Source: Chloroflexota bacterium (lineage in GTDB: Bacteria; Chloroflexota; Anaerolineae; Aggregatilineales; Phototrophicaceae). From it: 64,000 bases of DNA. The notes below the pieces were generated by a model. It saw nothing but the letters and a program-made list of their open reading frames with translations, searched no databases and was not told the origin of the DNA. Positions 45,343 to 55,268 of the stretch are shown one piece after another; position 1 is the stretch's first letter; every line of letters begins with the position of its first letter. The stretch lies in assembly GCA_028873975.1 (NCBI GenBank), contig JAPPMO010000093.1:62001-126000 (forward strand), read 5' to 3'. The translations under genes were made by a program, and so were the position numbers.

Positions 45343-46689
45343 TTAGCGCATGAAACCTTCGTAGTTGCGCATCACCAACTGCGCTTCCAACTGGCGCATC
45401 GTGTCAATGACCACACCGACAACGATAATCAGACCCGAGCCGGAAATCACCAACCCCGCATTGATGACCGCGCCAGAGGTCGAAGCCTCCAGCGGAAAGA
45501 TGATGCGATTGACCAGATCAACCATGCCCGGGATAATCGCGATGACGCCGAGGAAAAAGGCGCCCACAAAGGTGATGCGGCGCGTCGTCGTTTTGATGTA
45601 ATCTTCGGTGCGTTTGCCCGGCCTGATGCCGGGAATGAATCCGCCATTGCGCTGCAAGGTCTCGGCAAGATTTTGGTTGCCAACCATCACTTCGGCATAG
45701 AAGAAAGTGAAACCAACAGTCATCAGGAAAAATGTACCCCAATACAGCAGTCCCTGCTGGTTGCCAAAGGTCGTCTGAATGGTGTTGCCCACCGCGCCAG
45801 GCGGGAACAAGCTGGCGATAATCGCCGGAAAGGTGATGATCGATTGCGCGAAGATCAATGGAATCATGCCCACGGGATTAACCCGCAGCGGGATGAAACT
45901 GTCCTGCTGAGCAAATTGTCGGTTCCCGCGCACTCGCCTGCCGTACTGCACGGGAATACGCCTCACCCCTTCTTGAATGACAACCACCGCCAAAACGCTC
46001 AAAACGGTGATGATGACAAACAGCGCCAGATTGTACACGCTGCGATCCGGCTGTTGAGTGAGCAATCGAATCAGGTTTTGCGGCGCTTGCGCGACGATGC
46101 CGGCGAAAATGATAATTGAAATACCGTTGCCGATGCCTTGTTCAGTGATTAGCTCGCCCAGCCAAATGGCAAACATCGTACCGGCAGTCATGGTCGTCAA
46201 AACCGATACCGTCAACAGGAGATTGCTGCCAACGCCAAAACCAAAGCCGGGGATTATCTCCGTACCCGTGCCGGTTGCCAGGTTGAAGATGCTGATCTGA
46301 CCCAGCGCTTGCAAGACCGCCATCGGGATGGCGACATAATAGGTGTAGCGTTGGATCTTTTCTTGTCCGCCCGGCTCACGTTGGATCCGTTCCAGCGCGG
46401 GTACAATCGGCACTAGCAACTGGAAGATGATCGAAGCCGTGATATAGGGATACACGCCATTCGCGATCACGCTGAAGTTGGCGACCGCGCCGCCGGAGAG
46501 AAGATTCATCACCTGAATCAAGTTGCCGGCGCTGCTGCCGCTTTCAAATACCTGCCGCAGGGCAACGCGATCCACGCCGACAACAGGCACGTGAGCCGCG
46601 AACTGGTAGACCACCAGAATAAATCCCGTGAATAGCAGTTTGTTCCTTACATCGGGCAAACGCCATGCGTTACGCAAAGCTTGTATCAT
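45343..46689 (-). CDS. secY: Preprotein translocase subunit SecY
   Basis: Channel subunit of the Sec translocon with ten membrane helices, 448 residues. Recognisable parts: N-terminal RNKLLFTGFILVVYQFAAHVPV, plug region GGAVANFSVIANGVYPYITASI, the ribosome-binding loops VQYGRRVRG (C4) and FIPGIRPGKRTEDYI (C5). ATG at 46689 with a GAGGGACGAG site. It follows rplO after 162 bp. Confidence 0.97.
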   Translation of the reverse strand: MIQALRNAWRLPDVRNKLLFTGFILVVYQFAAHVPVVGVDRVALRQVFESGSSAGNLIQVMNLLSGGAVANFSVIANGVYPYITASIIFQLLVPIVPALERIQREPGGQEKIQRYTYYVAIPMAVLQALGQISIFNLATGTGTEIIPGFGFGVGSNLLLTVSVLTTMTAGTMFAIWLGELITEQGIGNGISIIIFAGIVAQAPQNLIRLLTQQPDRSVYNLALFVIITVLSVLAVVVIQEGVRRIPVQYGRRVRGNRQFAQQDSFIPLRVNPVGMIPLIFAQSIITFPAIIASLFPPGAVGNTIQTTFGNQQGLLYWGTFFLMTVGFTFFYAEVMVGNQNLAETLQRNGGFIPGIRPGKRTEDYIKTTTRRITFVGAFFLGVIAIIPGMVDLVNRIIFPLEASTSGAVINAGLVISGSGLIIVVGVVIDTMRQLEAQLVMRNYEGFMR

Positions 46690-46851
46690 AACTCTCGTCC
46701 CTCGATATAAGCTACCCGCGCGGAAAAATGCGCTTGTTTCGTCGGCGCTCCCCATATTGAGCGTATACAGCGTATACGCAAGAAAGCGACTGAGGTCTCA
46801 GACAGCCTTGTCGAGCTCGCTCCGGCTGGGCGGGCCATGCAGCTACATGCC

Positions 46852-47379
46852 CTACTCGCTGTCGCCGTAGAGCCGCTCCAAATCGACTTTGCGCAGTTTT
46901 TTGACGGTCGCGCGCGCGCCCGTCACCTTGAGCGGCAGCCGATTAACGCTGCCGCCGGCGCCTTCAATCTTTTCCGCGGCGCTTTTTGTGAACTTGTTCG
47001 CATGCACTTCCAGCTTCTTGCCCAGTTCGCCGCGGCCGAGCACCTTGATCGGTTCATCAGCCTTGCGGACCAAGCCCGCTGCCTTTAAGGATGCGCCGTT
47101 GACGACAGCGCCGTCATCAAAGCGCGCTTCTATCATGTCCACATTCACTTCCTGATACTGGATAGCGAATATGTTGGTGAAACCGCGCTTAAAGGGAAGC
47201 CGCCGCACCAATGGCAATTGGCCGCCTTCAAAGTAGGGACCCTTGCCTCCGCCGCTGCGCGCGCCCTGTCCCTTGTGGCCGCGTCCCGCTGTTTTTCCCT
47301 TGCCCGCCGCAATGCCGCGGCCAACGCGTTTGCGCCTGCGCTTCGAACCGGGATCTGGTTTCAAGTCATGCAATTTCAT
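46852..47379 (-). CDS. rplO: 50S ribosomal protein L15
   Basis: 175 residues; begins [22 protein letters not shown] and has the [19 protein letters not shown] glycine-rich extension. Its ATG overlaps the rpmD stop by 4 nt. Confidence 0.97.
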   Translation of the reverse strand: MKLHDLKPDPGSKRRRKRVGRGIAAGKGKTAGRGHKGQGARSGGGKGPYFEGGQLPLVRRLPFKRGFTNIFAIQYQEVNVDMIEARFDDGAVVNGASLKAAGLVRKADEPIKVLGRGELGKKLEVHANKFTKSAAEKIEGAGGSVNRLPLKVTGARATVKKLRKVDLERLYGDSE

Positions 47380-47579
47380 GATTCGTCGACCTCTTCGACT
47401 TTGACCAGGTGGCTGACCTTGGCGATCATCCCGCGAATCTGAGGCGCGTCGCCGATCAGCACCGCGCGCCCCATACGCCGCAAACCAAGCGACTTGACAG
47501 TGGCTTTCTGCTTGCTGTTATAGCCGATGGGGCTTTTGACCAAGGTTAGCTTCAGCATTTTTCCACGTTGCTCACTCAT
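47376..47579 (-). CDS. rpmD: 50S ribosomal protein L30
   Basis: 67 residues from ATG at 47579, just before a GAGGGGCGG site; [28 protein letters not shown] is the family signature. It overlaps the end of rpsE by 8 nt. L30 is missing from many bacteria, so its presence is informative. Confidence 0.95.
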   Translation of the reverse strand: MSEQRGKMLKLTLVKSPIGYNSKQKATVKSLGLRRMGRAVLIGDAPQIRGMIAKVSHLVKVEEVDES

Positions 47580-48138
47580 GGTCCGCCCCTCGGGCGCTTC
47601 GCCGTTCCCAAACCGGGGCAACTTCGCGGACCTGCTTGCCGCGCATTTGCGCCAATTGCTCCGCGCCGCGCAATTGCTTCAGCGCGTCGAGCGTCGCCAT
47701 GGTGACGTTGAGCAAGTTGGCGCTGCCTTGACTCTTGGTCAAAATATTGCGCACGCCGACGACTTCCAAAACAGCGCGCACGCCGCCGCCGGCGATGACG
47801 CCCGTGCCAGGGGCAGCCGGCTTCAGCAATACGCGCGCGCCGCCATGACGGCCTGTGACCGTGTAGGGAATCGTCGTGCCCGAAAGCGCCACTTTTTCGA
47901 TATTGCGGCGCGCGCGCTCAGCAGCTTTGCGGATGCTGTCCGGCACTGCCCGCGCCTTGCCGATACCAATGCCGACATTGCCTCTGTTGTCGCCAACGAC
48001 CACGACGGTCCGAAAGGCGAAGCGACGCCCGCCTTTGATCACCTTGGCAACGCGGCGAATATCTACTACGCGTTCATCCAGTTCATCGCGCTCATCTTGA
48101 TTCTTCCTGCGCGAATCCCGACGTCTGTTGTCTGCCAT
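47572..48138 (-). CDS. rpsE: 30S ribosomal protein S5
   Basis: 188 residues with the double-stranded RNA-binding-like half [27 protein letters not shown] and the [29 protein letters not shown] decoding-site half. Ends with an arginine-rich extension. It lies 15 bp after rplR. Confidence 0.97.
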   Translation of the reverse strand: MADNRRRDSRRKNQDERDELDERVVDIRRVAKVIKGGRRFAFRTVVVVGDNRGNVGIGIGKARAVPDSIRKAAERARRNIEKVALSGTTIPYTVTGRHGGARVLLKPAAPGTGVIAGGGVRAVLEVVGVRNILTKSQGSANLLNVTMATLDALKQLRGAEQLAQMRGKQVREVAPVWERRSARGADHE

Positions 48139-48153
48139 ATCTTTACTCCACGC

Positions 48154-48528
48154 CTATAATTCCAGTCCGGCTTCACGAGCGCCCTGCGCCACCGCCGCCA
48201 CGCGCCCGGAGTATTTGAAGCCTCCGCGATCAAATACCACAGTGCTTATGCCCGCTTCCCGCGCTCGCTCCCCGATCTTCTGTCCGACAAACTTAGCCGC
48301 TTCGACTTTATTCTTGTCGACCAATGCCGGCGCGACATGCTTGTCAATCGTCGAGCAAGATACCAGAGTCCGCCCTGCGATATCATCAATCACCTGAACG
48401 AAGACGTTGCGGTTGCTGCGATAGACATTCATCCTCGGGCGCTGTGGCGTTCCGGAAATATGCCTGCGAACGCGACGATGGCGCCGCTTGCGAGCGAGAT
48501 ACTTTCTGCGACCTACAATGTCAGCCAT
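48154..48528 (-). CDS. rplR: 50S ribosomal protein L18
   Basis: 124 residues; [35 protein letters not shown] and the [26 protein letters not shown] end are typical of this 5S rRNA-binding protein. Confidence 0.97.
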   Translation of the reverse strand: MADIVGRRKYLARKRRHRRVRRHISGTPQRPRMNVYRSNRNVFVQVIDDIAGRTLVSCSTIDKHVAPALVDKNKVEAAKFVGQKIGERAREAGISTVVFDRGGFKYSGRVAAVAQGAREAGLEL

Positions 48529-48583
48529 CTATCCAACCTCATGTTTTCTGGTCACACGACGATGGGCATCACCGCCGCGCGCC

Positions 48584-49132
48584 TTATTTCTTGCCAGCCT
48601 TGCCGGCCTTGCGCCGGACATATTCCCCAAAATAGCGAACACCCTTTCCTTTATAGGGCTCTGGGGGCCTCCATCCGCGGATATCCGCCGCTACCTGACC
48701 AACGACTTGTTTGTTGATCCCGTCCACATGGATGATAGAGCCGCGCGAATCCTTCGGAACATCAAAGCTGATATTCTCCGGAGGCTCGACAAGGACCTCA
48801 TGCGAATGGCCAAGCCGCAATTGCAGATTCTTGCCCTGCAAAACCGCCTGATAACCGACGCCCTGGATCTCCAATGTTTTGCGATAGCCCTGGGAAACGC
48901 CAGTCACCATATTCGCCAGCAAAGCGCGCGTCAAACCGTGCAATGCTTTGTGGTGGCGCAGGTCCGACGGACGCTCGACGATCAGCGCGCCATTATCTTG
49001 CCGGATCATCATCTCAGGATTGAACTCCTGCGACAGCTCGCCCTTGGGACCCCTCACCGTGACCGTATTCTTTTCGATTGCGACTGTCACTTTGTCCGGC
49101 AGGACGACCGGTTGCTTTCCAATGCGAGACAT
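48584..49132 (-). CDS. rplF: 50S ribosomal protein L6
   Basis: 182 residues; MSRIGKQPVVLPDKVTVAIEKNTVTVRGPKG start and the C-terminal GWRPPEPYKGKGVRYFGEYVRRKAGK signature. Confidence 0.97.
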   Translation of the reverse strand: MSRIGKQPVVLPDKVTVAIEKNTVTVRGPKGELSQEFNPEMMIRQDNGALIVERPSDLRHHKALHGLTRALLANMVTGVSQGYRKTLEIQGVGYQAVLQGKNLQLRLGHSHEVLVEPPENISFDVPKDSRGSIIHVDGINKQVVGQVAADIRGWRPPEPYKGKGVRYFGEYVRRKAGKAGKK

Positions 49133-49147
49133 GAGCGTTCCCTCCCC

Positions 49148-49561
49148 CTACCAGATATAACAGAGCACTTCGCCGCCGACGCCGCTGCGGCGGGCTTGTT
49201 GCGCCGTCATGACGCCTTTCGGCGTTGTTACGATGGCGATGCCGGTCCCGCTCAAAACGATCGGCAACTCGCTGCGCTTGCGATACACACGGCGTCCCGG
49301 CTTGCTGATGCGCCGGAGCTGCGTGATCACCGGGCGTCGATCTCTGCGAGAACCGAAATACTTCAATTGAATATGAATCAACGGCACCGGGCTCTCATCG
49401 CCAATCGAGTAGTCTTCCACATAGCCCTCTTCCTTCAGGATGCGGGCGATCTCGATCTTTATGTTCGATTTGGGTACGATCACCTCGAGCTTGCCCGCCG
49501 TCAACGCATTGCGGACGCGCGTCAACATATCAGCAATGGGATCATTTGTCACATTAGACAC
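49148..49561 (-). CDS. rpsH: 30S ribosomal protein S8
   Basis: 137 residues; DPIADMLTRVRNALTAGK start, and the 16S-binding C-terminal GTGIAIVTTPKGVMTAQQARRSGVGGEVLCYIW. It lies 12 bp after rpsN. Confidence 0.97.
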   Translation of the reverse strand: MSNVTNDPIADMLTRVRNALTAGKLEVIVPKSNIKIEIARILKEEGYVEDYSIGDESPVPLIHIQLKYFGSRRDRRPVITQLRRISKPGRRVYRKRSELPIVLSGTGIAIVTTPKGVMTAQQARRSGVGGEVLCYIW

Positions 49562-49573
49562 CGTTACCGCCTC

Positions 49574-49756
49574 CTACCAGCTCGACTTTACAACGCCGGG
49601 AATCTCGCCGTTTAGCGCCATCTCGCGAAAGCAAATCCGGCACAAACCAAAGCGGCGGATATAAGCGCGCGGACGCCCGCATACCTTGCAACGATTGCGC
49701 ACGCGCACATCGAATTTGCGACGCTGTTCCCGATACTGCATACATTTCTTCGCCAT
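49574..49756 (-). CDS. rpsN: 30S ribosomal protein S14, zinc-binding type
   Basis: 60 residues. The zinc ribbon CKVC and CRIC (C23, C26, C39, C42 by count) marks the type Z form. ATG at 49756, 10 bp after rplE. Confidence 0.97.
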   Translation of the reverse strand: MAKKCMQYREQRRKFDVRVRNRCKVCGRPRAYIRRFGLCRICFREMALNGEIPGVVKSSW

Positions 49757-49766
49757 ATACGTCCCT

Positions 49767-50309
49767 CTAATTCCCCTGGAAAGGCATGCCGAGCAGCGAA
49801 AGCAAACGGCGTCCTTCCTCGTCAGTTTTTGCCGTCGTGACAATCGTGATTTCCATCCCGCGCACTTTGTCGATCTTGTCAAAGTCGATTTCCGGGAAGA
49901 CCAGTTGCTCGCGCAGGCCGACCGTGAAATTCCCCCGCCCGTCCAGCTTGGGCGATACACCGCGGAAGTCGCGAATACGCGGCAAGGCGATGTTGACCAG
50001 GCGATCGTACAGCGCCCACATCCTTTGCTTGCGCAAGGTTACCTTCGCGCCGATGGCGCGCCCTTCGCGCAACTTGTAGGTGGCAATGCTCTTTTTTGCG
50101 CGGGTCACAATCGGCTGCTGGCCGGTGATCACTTTCAGATCCTCGACAGCGCCGTCCAGCGACTTGGGTTCGTCAATCGCTTCGCCAACGCCCACATTAA
50201 CCGTTATCTTGCTAATGATTGGCACTTGCATCAGATTGGTATAGCCAAATTCCTGCTGCAAAATCGGCACGACCTCTTCTTGATAGCGAGTGTACATGCG
50301 GTTTTCCAT
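49767..50309 (-). CDS. rplE: 50S ribosomal protein L5
   Basis: 180 residues; 5S rRNA-binding protein with [39 protein letters not shown] and [29 protein letters not shown]. It follows rplX after 16 bp. Confidence 0.97.
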   Translation of the reverse strand: MENRMYTRYQEEVVPILQQEFGYTNLMQVPIISKITVNVGVGEAIDEPKSLDGAVEDLKVITGQQPIVTRAKKSIATYKLREGRAIGAKVTLRKQRMWALYDRLVNIALPRIRDFRGVSPKLDGRGNFTVGLREQLVFPEIDFDKIDKVRGMEITIVTTAKTDEEGRRLLSLLGMPFQGN

Positions 50310-50325
50310 AATTCACCTCGCTCCG

Positions 50326-50652
50326 CTAATCAATTATGCTGCCGCTTTTTTTGCTGTAGCGCACTTTGCGACCGTCGTCGGTGAAGCGGAAGCCGACCCG
50401 CGTCCGCTCGTCGCTGACAGGGCAGACCAACATCACGTTGGAGAGGTGTATAGGCGCTTCGAATTCAATGATCTGCGCCGGAATCTGCTGCCCGCCAGGG
50501 GCGGGGCGCGCTTTACGATGGCGCTTCATGATGTTGACGCCATTGATGATGACGCGGTCTTTCTTGACAAGCACGCGCACCACCTCGCCGCGCAGTCCCT
50601 TGTCTTTGCCGGCGATGACTTCTACCATATCCCCTTGTTTGATTCGTTGCAT
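50326..50652 (-). CDS. rplX: 50S ribosomal protein L24
   Basis: 108 residues; the KOW motif IKQGDMVEVIAGKDKGLRGEV is followed by NIMKRHRKARP and IHLSNVMLVCP. It lies 14 bp after rplN. Confidence 0.97.
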   Translation of the reverse strand: MQRIKQGDMVEVIAGKDKGLRGEVVRVLVKKDRVIINGVNIMKRHRKARPAPGGQQIPAQIIEFEAPIHLSNVMLVCPVSDERTRVGFRFTDDGRKVRYSKKSGSIID

Positions 50653-50666
50653 GATACTTCCCTCGT

Positions 50667-51038
50667 TTACAGCGTCTCTGGCGCCAGCGATACAATTTTC
50701 ATAAAGCCTTTGTCACGCAACTCGCGCGCGACCGGTCCAAATACGCGGGTGCCGCGCGGGTTTTCCAGATCTTCCGCCAGGACCACCGCGGCATTGTCGT
50801 CAAAACGGATGCTCGAGCCATCGGCGCGGCGATACTCTTTGTGCGTTCGCACGATCACCGCCCGCACCAATTCGCCCTTTTTTACCGCGCTGGAGGTCGA
50901 TGCCGCTTTCACCGCGCCCACCACGATATCGCCAACATGACCATACTTGACCCGCGACCCGCCTATGACACGGATAACCAGGATCTCTTGCGCTCCACTG
51001 TTATCAGCGACTTTCAGACGAGATTCTGTCTGAATCAT
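50667..51038 (-). CDS. rplN: 50S ribosomal protein L14
   Basis: 123 residues; [29 protein letters not shown] and [27 protein letters not shown] are near-invariant L14 segments. 12 bp after rpsQ. Confidence 0.98.
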   Translation of the reverse strand: MIQTESRLKVADNSGAQEILVIRVIGGSRVKYGHVGDIVVGAVKAASTSSAVKKGELVRAVIVRTHKEYRRADGSSIRFDDNAAVVLAEDLENPRGTRVFGPVARELRDKGFMKIVSLAPETL

Positions 51039-51050
51039 CGTGGACTCTCC

Positions 51051-51311
51051 TTATGATCCCAGTTCGGCCGGCTGTTCCAGCACGGATTCGACGACCCAGC
51101 GTTTGCGTTTGCTGATCGGGCGGCTTTGCACGATGCGCACAACCGCTCCGATGCCAGCGCCGGTCTCGTCGTGCGCCATGACCTTTTTCGTCGACGTCAC
51201 AACTTTACGATAGATCGGGTGCATCTTGCGGTTCTCAATCGCAACGACAACCGTCTTTTGCATCTTGTCGCTGACGACCGTTCCAACCATGCGTTTGCGT
51301 CTATTGGGCAT
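51051..51311 (-). CDS. rpsQ: 30S ribosomal protein S17
   Basis: 86 residues from ATG at 51311 with a strong GGAGG; RMVGTVVSDKMQKTVVVAIENRKMHPIYRKVV is characteristic. It overlaps the last 11 nt of rpmC. Confidence 0.97.
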   Translation of the reverse strand: MPNRRKRMVGTVVSDKMQKTVVVAIENRKMHPIYRKVVTSTKKVMAHDETGAGIGAVVRIVQSRPISKRKRWVVESVLEQPAELGS

Positions 51312-51531
51312 CGCCCGTCCCTCCTTCGGCAATGAGTTCGGCAGCCAGCTCGCGCTCGCGCAGAGCGGTCTTCAGCCGGGCGATATCGCGCCGCGTTTTG
51401 CGGAACAATGTCGTATCTTTAAGTTCGCCGGACTCCTTCTGAATGCGATAGGTATACATTTCGACTTTCAAGTCTTCAATCTTGTCCAGAATATCATCAG
51501 TAGACATAGCGCGGATTTCATCAATGTACAT
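51301..51531 (-). CDS. rpmC: 50S ribosomal protein L29
   Basis: 76 residues; helical hairpin with KIEDLKVEMYTYRIQKESGELKDTTLFRKTRRDIARLKTAL, plus a C-terminal extension after residue 64. Its ATG overlaps the rplP TGA (ATGA). Confidence 0.95.
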   Translation of the reverse strand: MYIDEIRAMSTDDILDKIEDLKVEMYTYRIQKESGELKDTTLFRKTRRDIARLKTALRERELAAELIAEGGTGDAQ

Positions 51532-51965
51532 CAGCTAACCTCCCGGCCGGAAATCGGGTCGAATCGTTTCACGAACTTGGTCTTGATCGGCAATTTATGC
51601 GAGGCGAGCCGCAAGGCTTCCCGCGCGTCGGCTTCCGGCACGCCGCTCATTTCGAACAGGATACGACCCGGCTTCACCACGCAGACCCATTTTTCCACCG
51701 AGCCCTTGCCCTTGCCCATGCGGGTTTCCGCGGCCTTTTGCGTAACCGGCTTGTCCGGGAATATGCGGATCCACACTTTGCCGCGCCGGCGAATATAGCG
51801 CACCATGGCCCGACGGCAGGCTTCGATTTGGCGGCTGGTTACCCAACTTGGTTCCAAGGCTTGCAGACCATACTCGCCGAACTGCACCACGGCTCCCCGT
51901 CTCGCCTTGCCGCGCATTCTGCCGCGCATTTGCTTGTTATATTTTCTACGTTTCGGCATTAACAT
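51531..51965 (-). CDS. rplP: 50S ribosomal protein L16
   Basis: 144 residues from ATG at 51965 (GGAG upstream), so the start reads [19 protein letters not shown], the expected L16 N-terminus. [39 protein letters not shown] is the core signature. Confidence 0.97.
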   Translation of the reverse strand: MLMPKRRKYNKQMRGRMRGKARRGAVVQFGEYGLQALEPSWVTSRQIEACRRAMVRYIRRRGKVWIRIFPDKPVTQKAAETRMGKGKGSVEKWVCVVKPGRILFEMSGVPEADAREALRLASHKLPIKTKFVKRFDPISGREVS

Positions 51966-52026
51966 GTGGATTGCTCCTTCTTGCTGCCGCGCCAATCGCC
52001 AGGACCCAACAGCCATCGCGCCCGTC

Positions 52027-52719
52027 TCAGTTTCGTCGGCCCCTGCGCCCCTCTTGCCCTGCGCGCGCCACAGTGGCAAAGGGACTCTCGCCGGGCAGAA
52101 TATCGCCATTGTAAATCCAGACTTTGACGCCGATCTGTCCAAATGTCGTCAGAGCCTCGGCGAATCCATAATCGATGTCGGCGCGCAGCGTATTCCGCGG
52201 AACGCGACCGTCGAACATCCACTCGCGCCTCGCCATATCCGAACCGCCAAGACGACCGCTAACCTCTATGCGGATGCCGCCGGCGCCTTGTCGCATTGCC
52301 TGCATGATCGCTCGCTTCATCGCGCGGCTGTGCCCGATTCGACGCACCAACTGCGAGGCGACGTTTTCGGCAACCAGGGTCGCGTCGAGATCGGGTTTTT
52401 CGATCTCGCTAACCTCTACCTTAACCTTCTTCCCAGTCATATCTTGCAGGTTCTGCCGCAGTTCCTTGACAGCTTCGCCCTTGCGGCCAATGATGAGACC
52501 CGGGCGAACCGTATTGATCGTAATAATCACTAGATTGGGATGACGTTCAATCTCGATACGCGAAACGCCCGCGCGCGCGGTCTTCTTTTTCAAGTATTTG
52601 CGAATCGCGCGGTCTTCTATCAACAGATTGACATAGCGTTCGCCCTCCGCGTACCAACGGGCGTCCCACTCGCGAATCACCTTCAGGCGGAATCCTTTGG
52701 GATGAACCTTGCGACCCAT
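52027..52719 (-). CDS. rpsC: 30S ribosomal protein S3
   Basis: 230 residues from ATG at 52719 ([15 protein letters not shown]), overlapping the rplV stop as TAATG. It has the KH domain ([19 protein letters not shown]) and the C-terminal domain [21 protein letters not shown]. Confidence 0.97.
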   Translation of the reverse strand: MGRKVHPKGFRLKVIREWDARWYAEGERYVNLLIEDRAIRKYLKKKTARAGVSRIEIERHPNLVIITINTVRPGLIIGRKGEAVKELRQNLQDMTGKKVKVEVSEIEKPDLDATLVAENVASQLVRRIGHSRAMKRAIMQAMRQGAGGIRIEVSGRLGGSDMARREWMFDGRVPRNTLRADIDYGFAEALTTFGQIGVKVWIYNGDILPGESPFATVARAGQEGRRGRRN

Positions 52720-53063
52720 TATTCTTCTTCCTCTCGCTCTGCCAATATCACCCACAGGTGTGATGTGCGCTTCAAACGCGGCTTATAGCGCCCGCGAGCC
52801 CCCGCCTTGAAGCGCTTCAAAGTAGGACCGTCGCCAGCGTAAATCTGAGAAACAAACAAGTCGTCCGGATTGAGATCGAAGTTGTTTGTGGCGTTTGCCA
52901 TTGCCGAAGCCAAGGTCTTGCTGACCAAAGCAGCGCCCTTCTGGGGCATGTAATCCAGGACGATCTGCGCTTCCTGCGCGTCCATGCCGCGGACTTTGTC
53001 GCAAACCAGACGCAATTTCCTGGGCGAGATTGGCAGATACTTGGTCATAGCGCGAACTTCCAT
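52719..53063 (-). CDS. rplV: 50S ribosomal protein L22
   Basis: 114 residues; RAMTKYLPISPRKLRLVCDKVRGMDAQEA at the start and the exit-tunnel loop GARGRYKPRLKRTSHLWVILAE near the end. Confidence 0.97.
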   Translation of the reverse strand: MEVRAMTKYLPISPRKLRLVCDKVRGMDAQEAQIVLDYMPQKGAALVSKTLASAMANATNNFDLNPDDLFVSQIYAGDGPTLKRFKAGARGRYKPRLKRTSHLWVILAEREEEE

Positions 53064-53074
53064 ATCAGAATCCC

Positions 53075-53344
53075 CTATCTCCTGCTATCGGCAACGTGGC
53101 CGCGGAAAGTTCGGGTTGGCGCAAATTCGCCCAGTTTGTGTCCGACCATGTTCTCCGTGATATAGATTGGCACATGGCGCCGGCCGTCGTGCACGGCGAT
53201 GGTATGACCGACCATTTGCGGGAAGATCGTACTTGCCCGACTCCAGGTCCGAATCACGACTTTCTTGTTCTGGTCATTGAGCTTCTCGACTTTTTCGAGC
53301 AGTTTTGGGCTTATGAAATAGCCCTTTTTCAAGGAACGTGACAT
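53075..53344 (-). CDS. rpsS: 30S ribosomal protein S19
   Basis: 89 residues; [19 protein letters not shown] start, [46 protein letters not shown] core. 17 bp after rplB. Confidence 0.97.
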   Translation of the reverse strand: MSRSLKKGYFISPKLLEKVEKLNDQNKKVVIRTWSRASTIFPQMVGHTIAVHDGRRHVPIYITENMVGHKLGEFAPTRTFRGHVADSRR

Positions 53345-53361
53345 GCTGGATTCTCCCGAAA

Positions 53362-54195
53362 TTAACGGCGCTTGCCCCGGCGACGAATAATAAACTTGCT
53401 GGTGCGCTTGTTGCGCCGCGTCCGCACACCGAGCGCCTTCTTGCCCCAAGGCGTCTTGGGCGCAGCCATGCCGATTCCTGATTTGCCCTCGCCGCCGCCA
53501 TGCGGATGGCTCGCCGGGTCCATCGCGCTGCCCCGCACGGTCGGCCGCCAGCCCAGCCAGCGTTTGCGGCCCGCTTTGCCCAGCTTGACATTGGCATGTT
53601 CCGCGTTGCCGACTTGGCCGATCGTTGCCCGGCAAGTTTCGAGGATCATACGCATCTCGCCACTGGGCAAACGCAAAGTGATGTACTTGTCCTCGGCGGC
53701 CAGAATCTGCGCGGAGGTGCCTGCGGAGCGGGCGATTTGCCCGCCCTTTCCAGGTCTCATCTCGATGTTGTGTACAACCGTGCCCAAGGGGATATCCTTA
53801 AGCGCGCGGCTGTTGCCCGGGCGCAGGGCGCTCATGGCGCCGTTGCCAATGACGTCCCCAACGCTGACACCCATGGGCGCGATGATATAACTCTTAATCC
53901 CGTCCTCGTATTGCAAAAGCGCAATCCGCGCCGAACGATTGGGATCGTACTCGATCGCGAGCACCTCCGCGCGGCAATTTTCTTTGTCGCGCTTGAAGTC
54001 GATGAGCCGGTACCTGCGCTTGTGGCCCCCGCCGCGATGACGCACAGTAATGCGGCCCGAGTTATTGCGCCCCCCCTTCTTGCGAAGAGCGGTGGTCAAG
54101 GCGCGCTCCGGCTTCTTCTTGGTGATTTCCTCAAACGTATAGCCGGTCATGTCGCGGCGCCCCGGCGATGTCGGCTTGTATACCTTGATCGGCAT
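53362..54195 (-). CDS. rplB: 50S ribosomal protein L2
   Basis: 277 residues; peptidyl-transferase-associated core protein with [29 protein letters not shown] and the C-terminal [19 protein letters not shown] loop containing the conserved histidine. The 106-bp gap to rplW is filled by element B copy 3. Confidence 0.98.
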   Translation of the reverse strand: MPIKVYKPTSPGRRDMTGYTFEEITKKKPERALTTALRKKGGRNNSGRITVRHRGGGHKRRYRLIDFKRDKENCRAEVLAIEYDPNRSARIALLQYEDGIKSYIIAPMGVSVGDVIGNGAMSALRPGNSRALKDIPLGTVVHNIEMRPGKGGQIARSAGTSAQILAAEDKYITLRLPSGEMRMILETCRATIGQVGNAEHANVKLGKAGRKRWLGWRPTVRGSAMDPASHPHGGGEGKSGIGMAAPKTPWGKKALGVRTRRNKRTSKFIIRRRGKRR

Positions 54196-54208
54196 CGTTC
54201 ATGCTCCT

Positions 54209-54299
54209 GCTTATGTAAACTGCGGCGCTCTTGCGGCAAGCTGGCTTGCTATTTTGCCTGAGTGCGGCAAACCTTTTCGCCAGTTGCGCGCCGAGCGGC
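54209..54299 (+). repeat. Element B copy 3, inside the S10 operon
   Basis: Begins GCTTATGTAAAC, has TATTTTGCCTGAGTGCGG in the middle and ends GCGCGCCGAGCGGC, with GCGGCAA pairing TTGCGCGC in the long stem. The repeat end is 2 bp from the rplW stop codon (54302-54304); its other end is 13 bp from the rplB start. Confidence 0.75.
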
Positions 54300-54301
54300 T
54301 G

Positions 54302-54604
54302 CTAGACGTTGAACAGCTCGATAGTTACGCCGTCTTCCAAAGTGACCACAGCCTTTTTCCATTGACGAGACCGGATGTACCAGTTCCGTCCCCGGCGACC
54401 GCGCTTGGCCGGCATATTCATGGTGTTCACTTTCAGCACCTTGCCTTCGAGTTCGAAAATCTCTTCCACAGCTTCCTTGATTTGGATTTTGTTGGCATCC
54501 CGCGCTACTTCGAAGACATATTTGTTGTCATCGTCGACCATACCGGTCGTCTTTTCCGTTATCACCGGCCGACGGATCACGTCATAAATATGAAGCTCTG
54601 CCAT
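54302..54604 (-). CDS. rplW: 50S ribosomal protein L23
   Basis: 100 residues; IYDVIRRPVITEKTTGMVDDDNKYVFEVARDANKIQIKEAVEEIF and NTMNMPAKRGRRGR are typical of this exit-site protein. Starts 1 bp after rplD. Confidence 0.97.
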   Translation of the reverse strand: MAELHIYDVIRRPVITEKTTGMVDDDNKYVFEVARDANKIQIKEAVEEIFELEGKVLKVNTMNMPAKRGRRGRNWYIRSRQWKKAVVTLEDGVTIELFNV

Positions 54605-54605
54605 C

Positions 54606-55235
54606 TTAGCCCTCCTTGCTCCAAATGCGCGTTACGACCTCTAGCGCATCCAAAGACATGATGACCTTGTCGTATTTGAGCAGGTCGCGCACGTTGAGAT
54701 AGTCTGCGATGATCGAATGCGCGTTCGGCAAGTTGGCGACGCCCTTGCGCACAGCCTTCTGCTGCGAGCTAAGCACCAAAAGCGCGGACTGATCCCCGAC
54801 TAGCGTCGATATGACTTGCTTCATCTCTTTGGTCTTTGGCCTGTCGGAGTCCAGACTGTCGACGAGCACCAACTGTTCATCCCGAACCAGAACGCTCAAG
54901 GTCGAGCGTATCGCCCCGCGACGCATCTTCTTGGGCATGCGCTTCGAGAAGTCGCGCGGCTTTGGTCCATGCGCCAAGCCACCCCCAACGAATATCGGCG
55001 CGCTCTGGGCGCCGTGACGCGCGCGCCCGGTCCCTTTTTGCCGATACCACTTCGCGCCGGTGGCGCGGATCTGGCTGCGTGACAACGTGCTCGCCGTTCC
55101 CTGACGCGCGTTCGCCATCTGGCGGACAAAAGCCTGATGCATCAAACCGACATTTATCTTGGCGTCAAAAATGTCCGATGGCAGCTCCACCTGCGATACT
55201 TGCTTGCCGGCTCTGTTCATCACTGGGAATTCCAT
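54606..55235 (-). CDS. rplD: 50S ribosomal protein L4
   Basis: 209 residues; the tunnel loop TLSRSQIRATGAKWYRQKGTGRARHGAQSAPIFVGGGLAHGPKPRDF is conserved. L4 autoregulates S10 operons in some bacteria; no matching leader was recognised here. Confidence 0.96.
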   Translation of the reverse strand: MEFPVMNRAGKQVSQVELPSDIFDAKINVGLMHQAFVRQMANARQGTASTLSRSQIRATGAKWYRQKGTGRARHGAQSAPIFVGGGLAHGPKPRDFSKRMPKKMRRGAIRSTLSVLVRDEQLVLVDSLDSDRPKTKEMKQVISTLVGDQSALLVLSSQQKAVRKGVANLPNAHSIIADYLNVRDLLKYDKVIMSLDALEVVTRIWSKEG

Positions 55236-55268
55236 AGCGAATGCTCCTGTTTCCTCGATTGCCGGCCG

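Noticed and set aside
48488..49615. 375-codon plus-strand frame opposite rplF and rpsH
   Set aside because: Crosses two certain ribosomal protein genes and an intergenic boundary.
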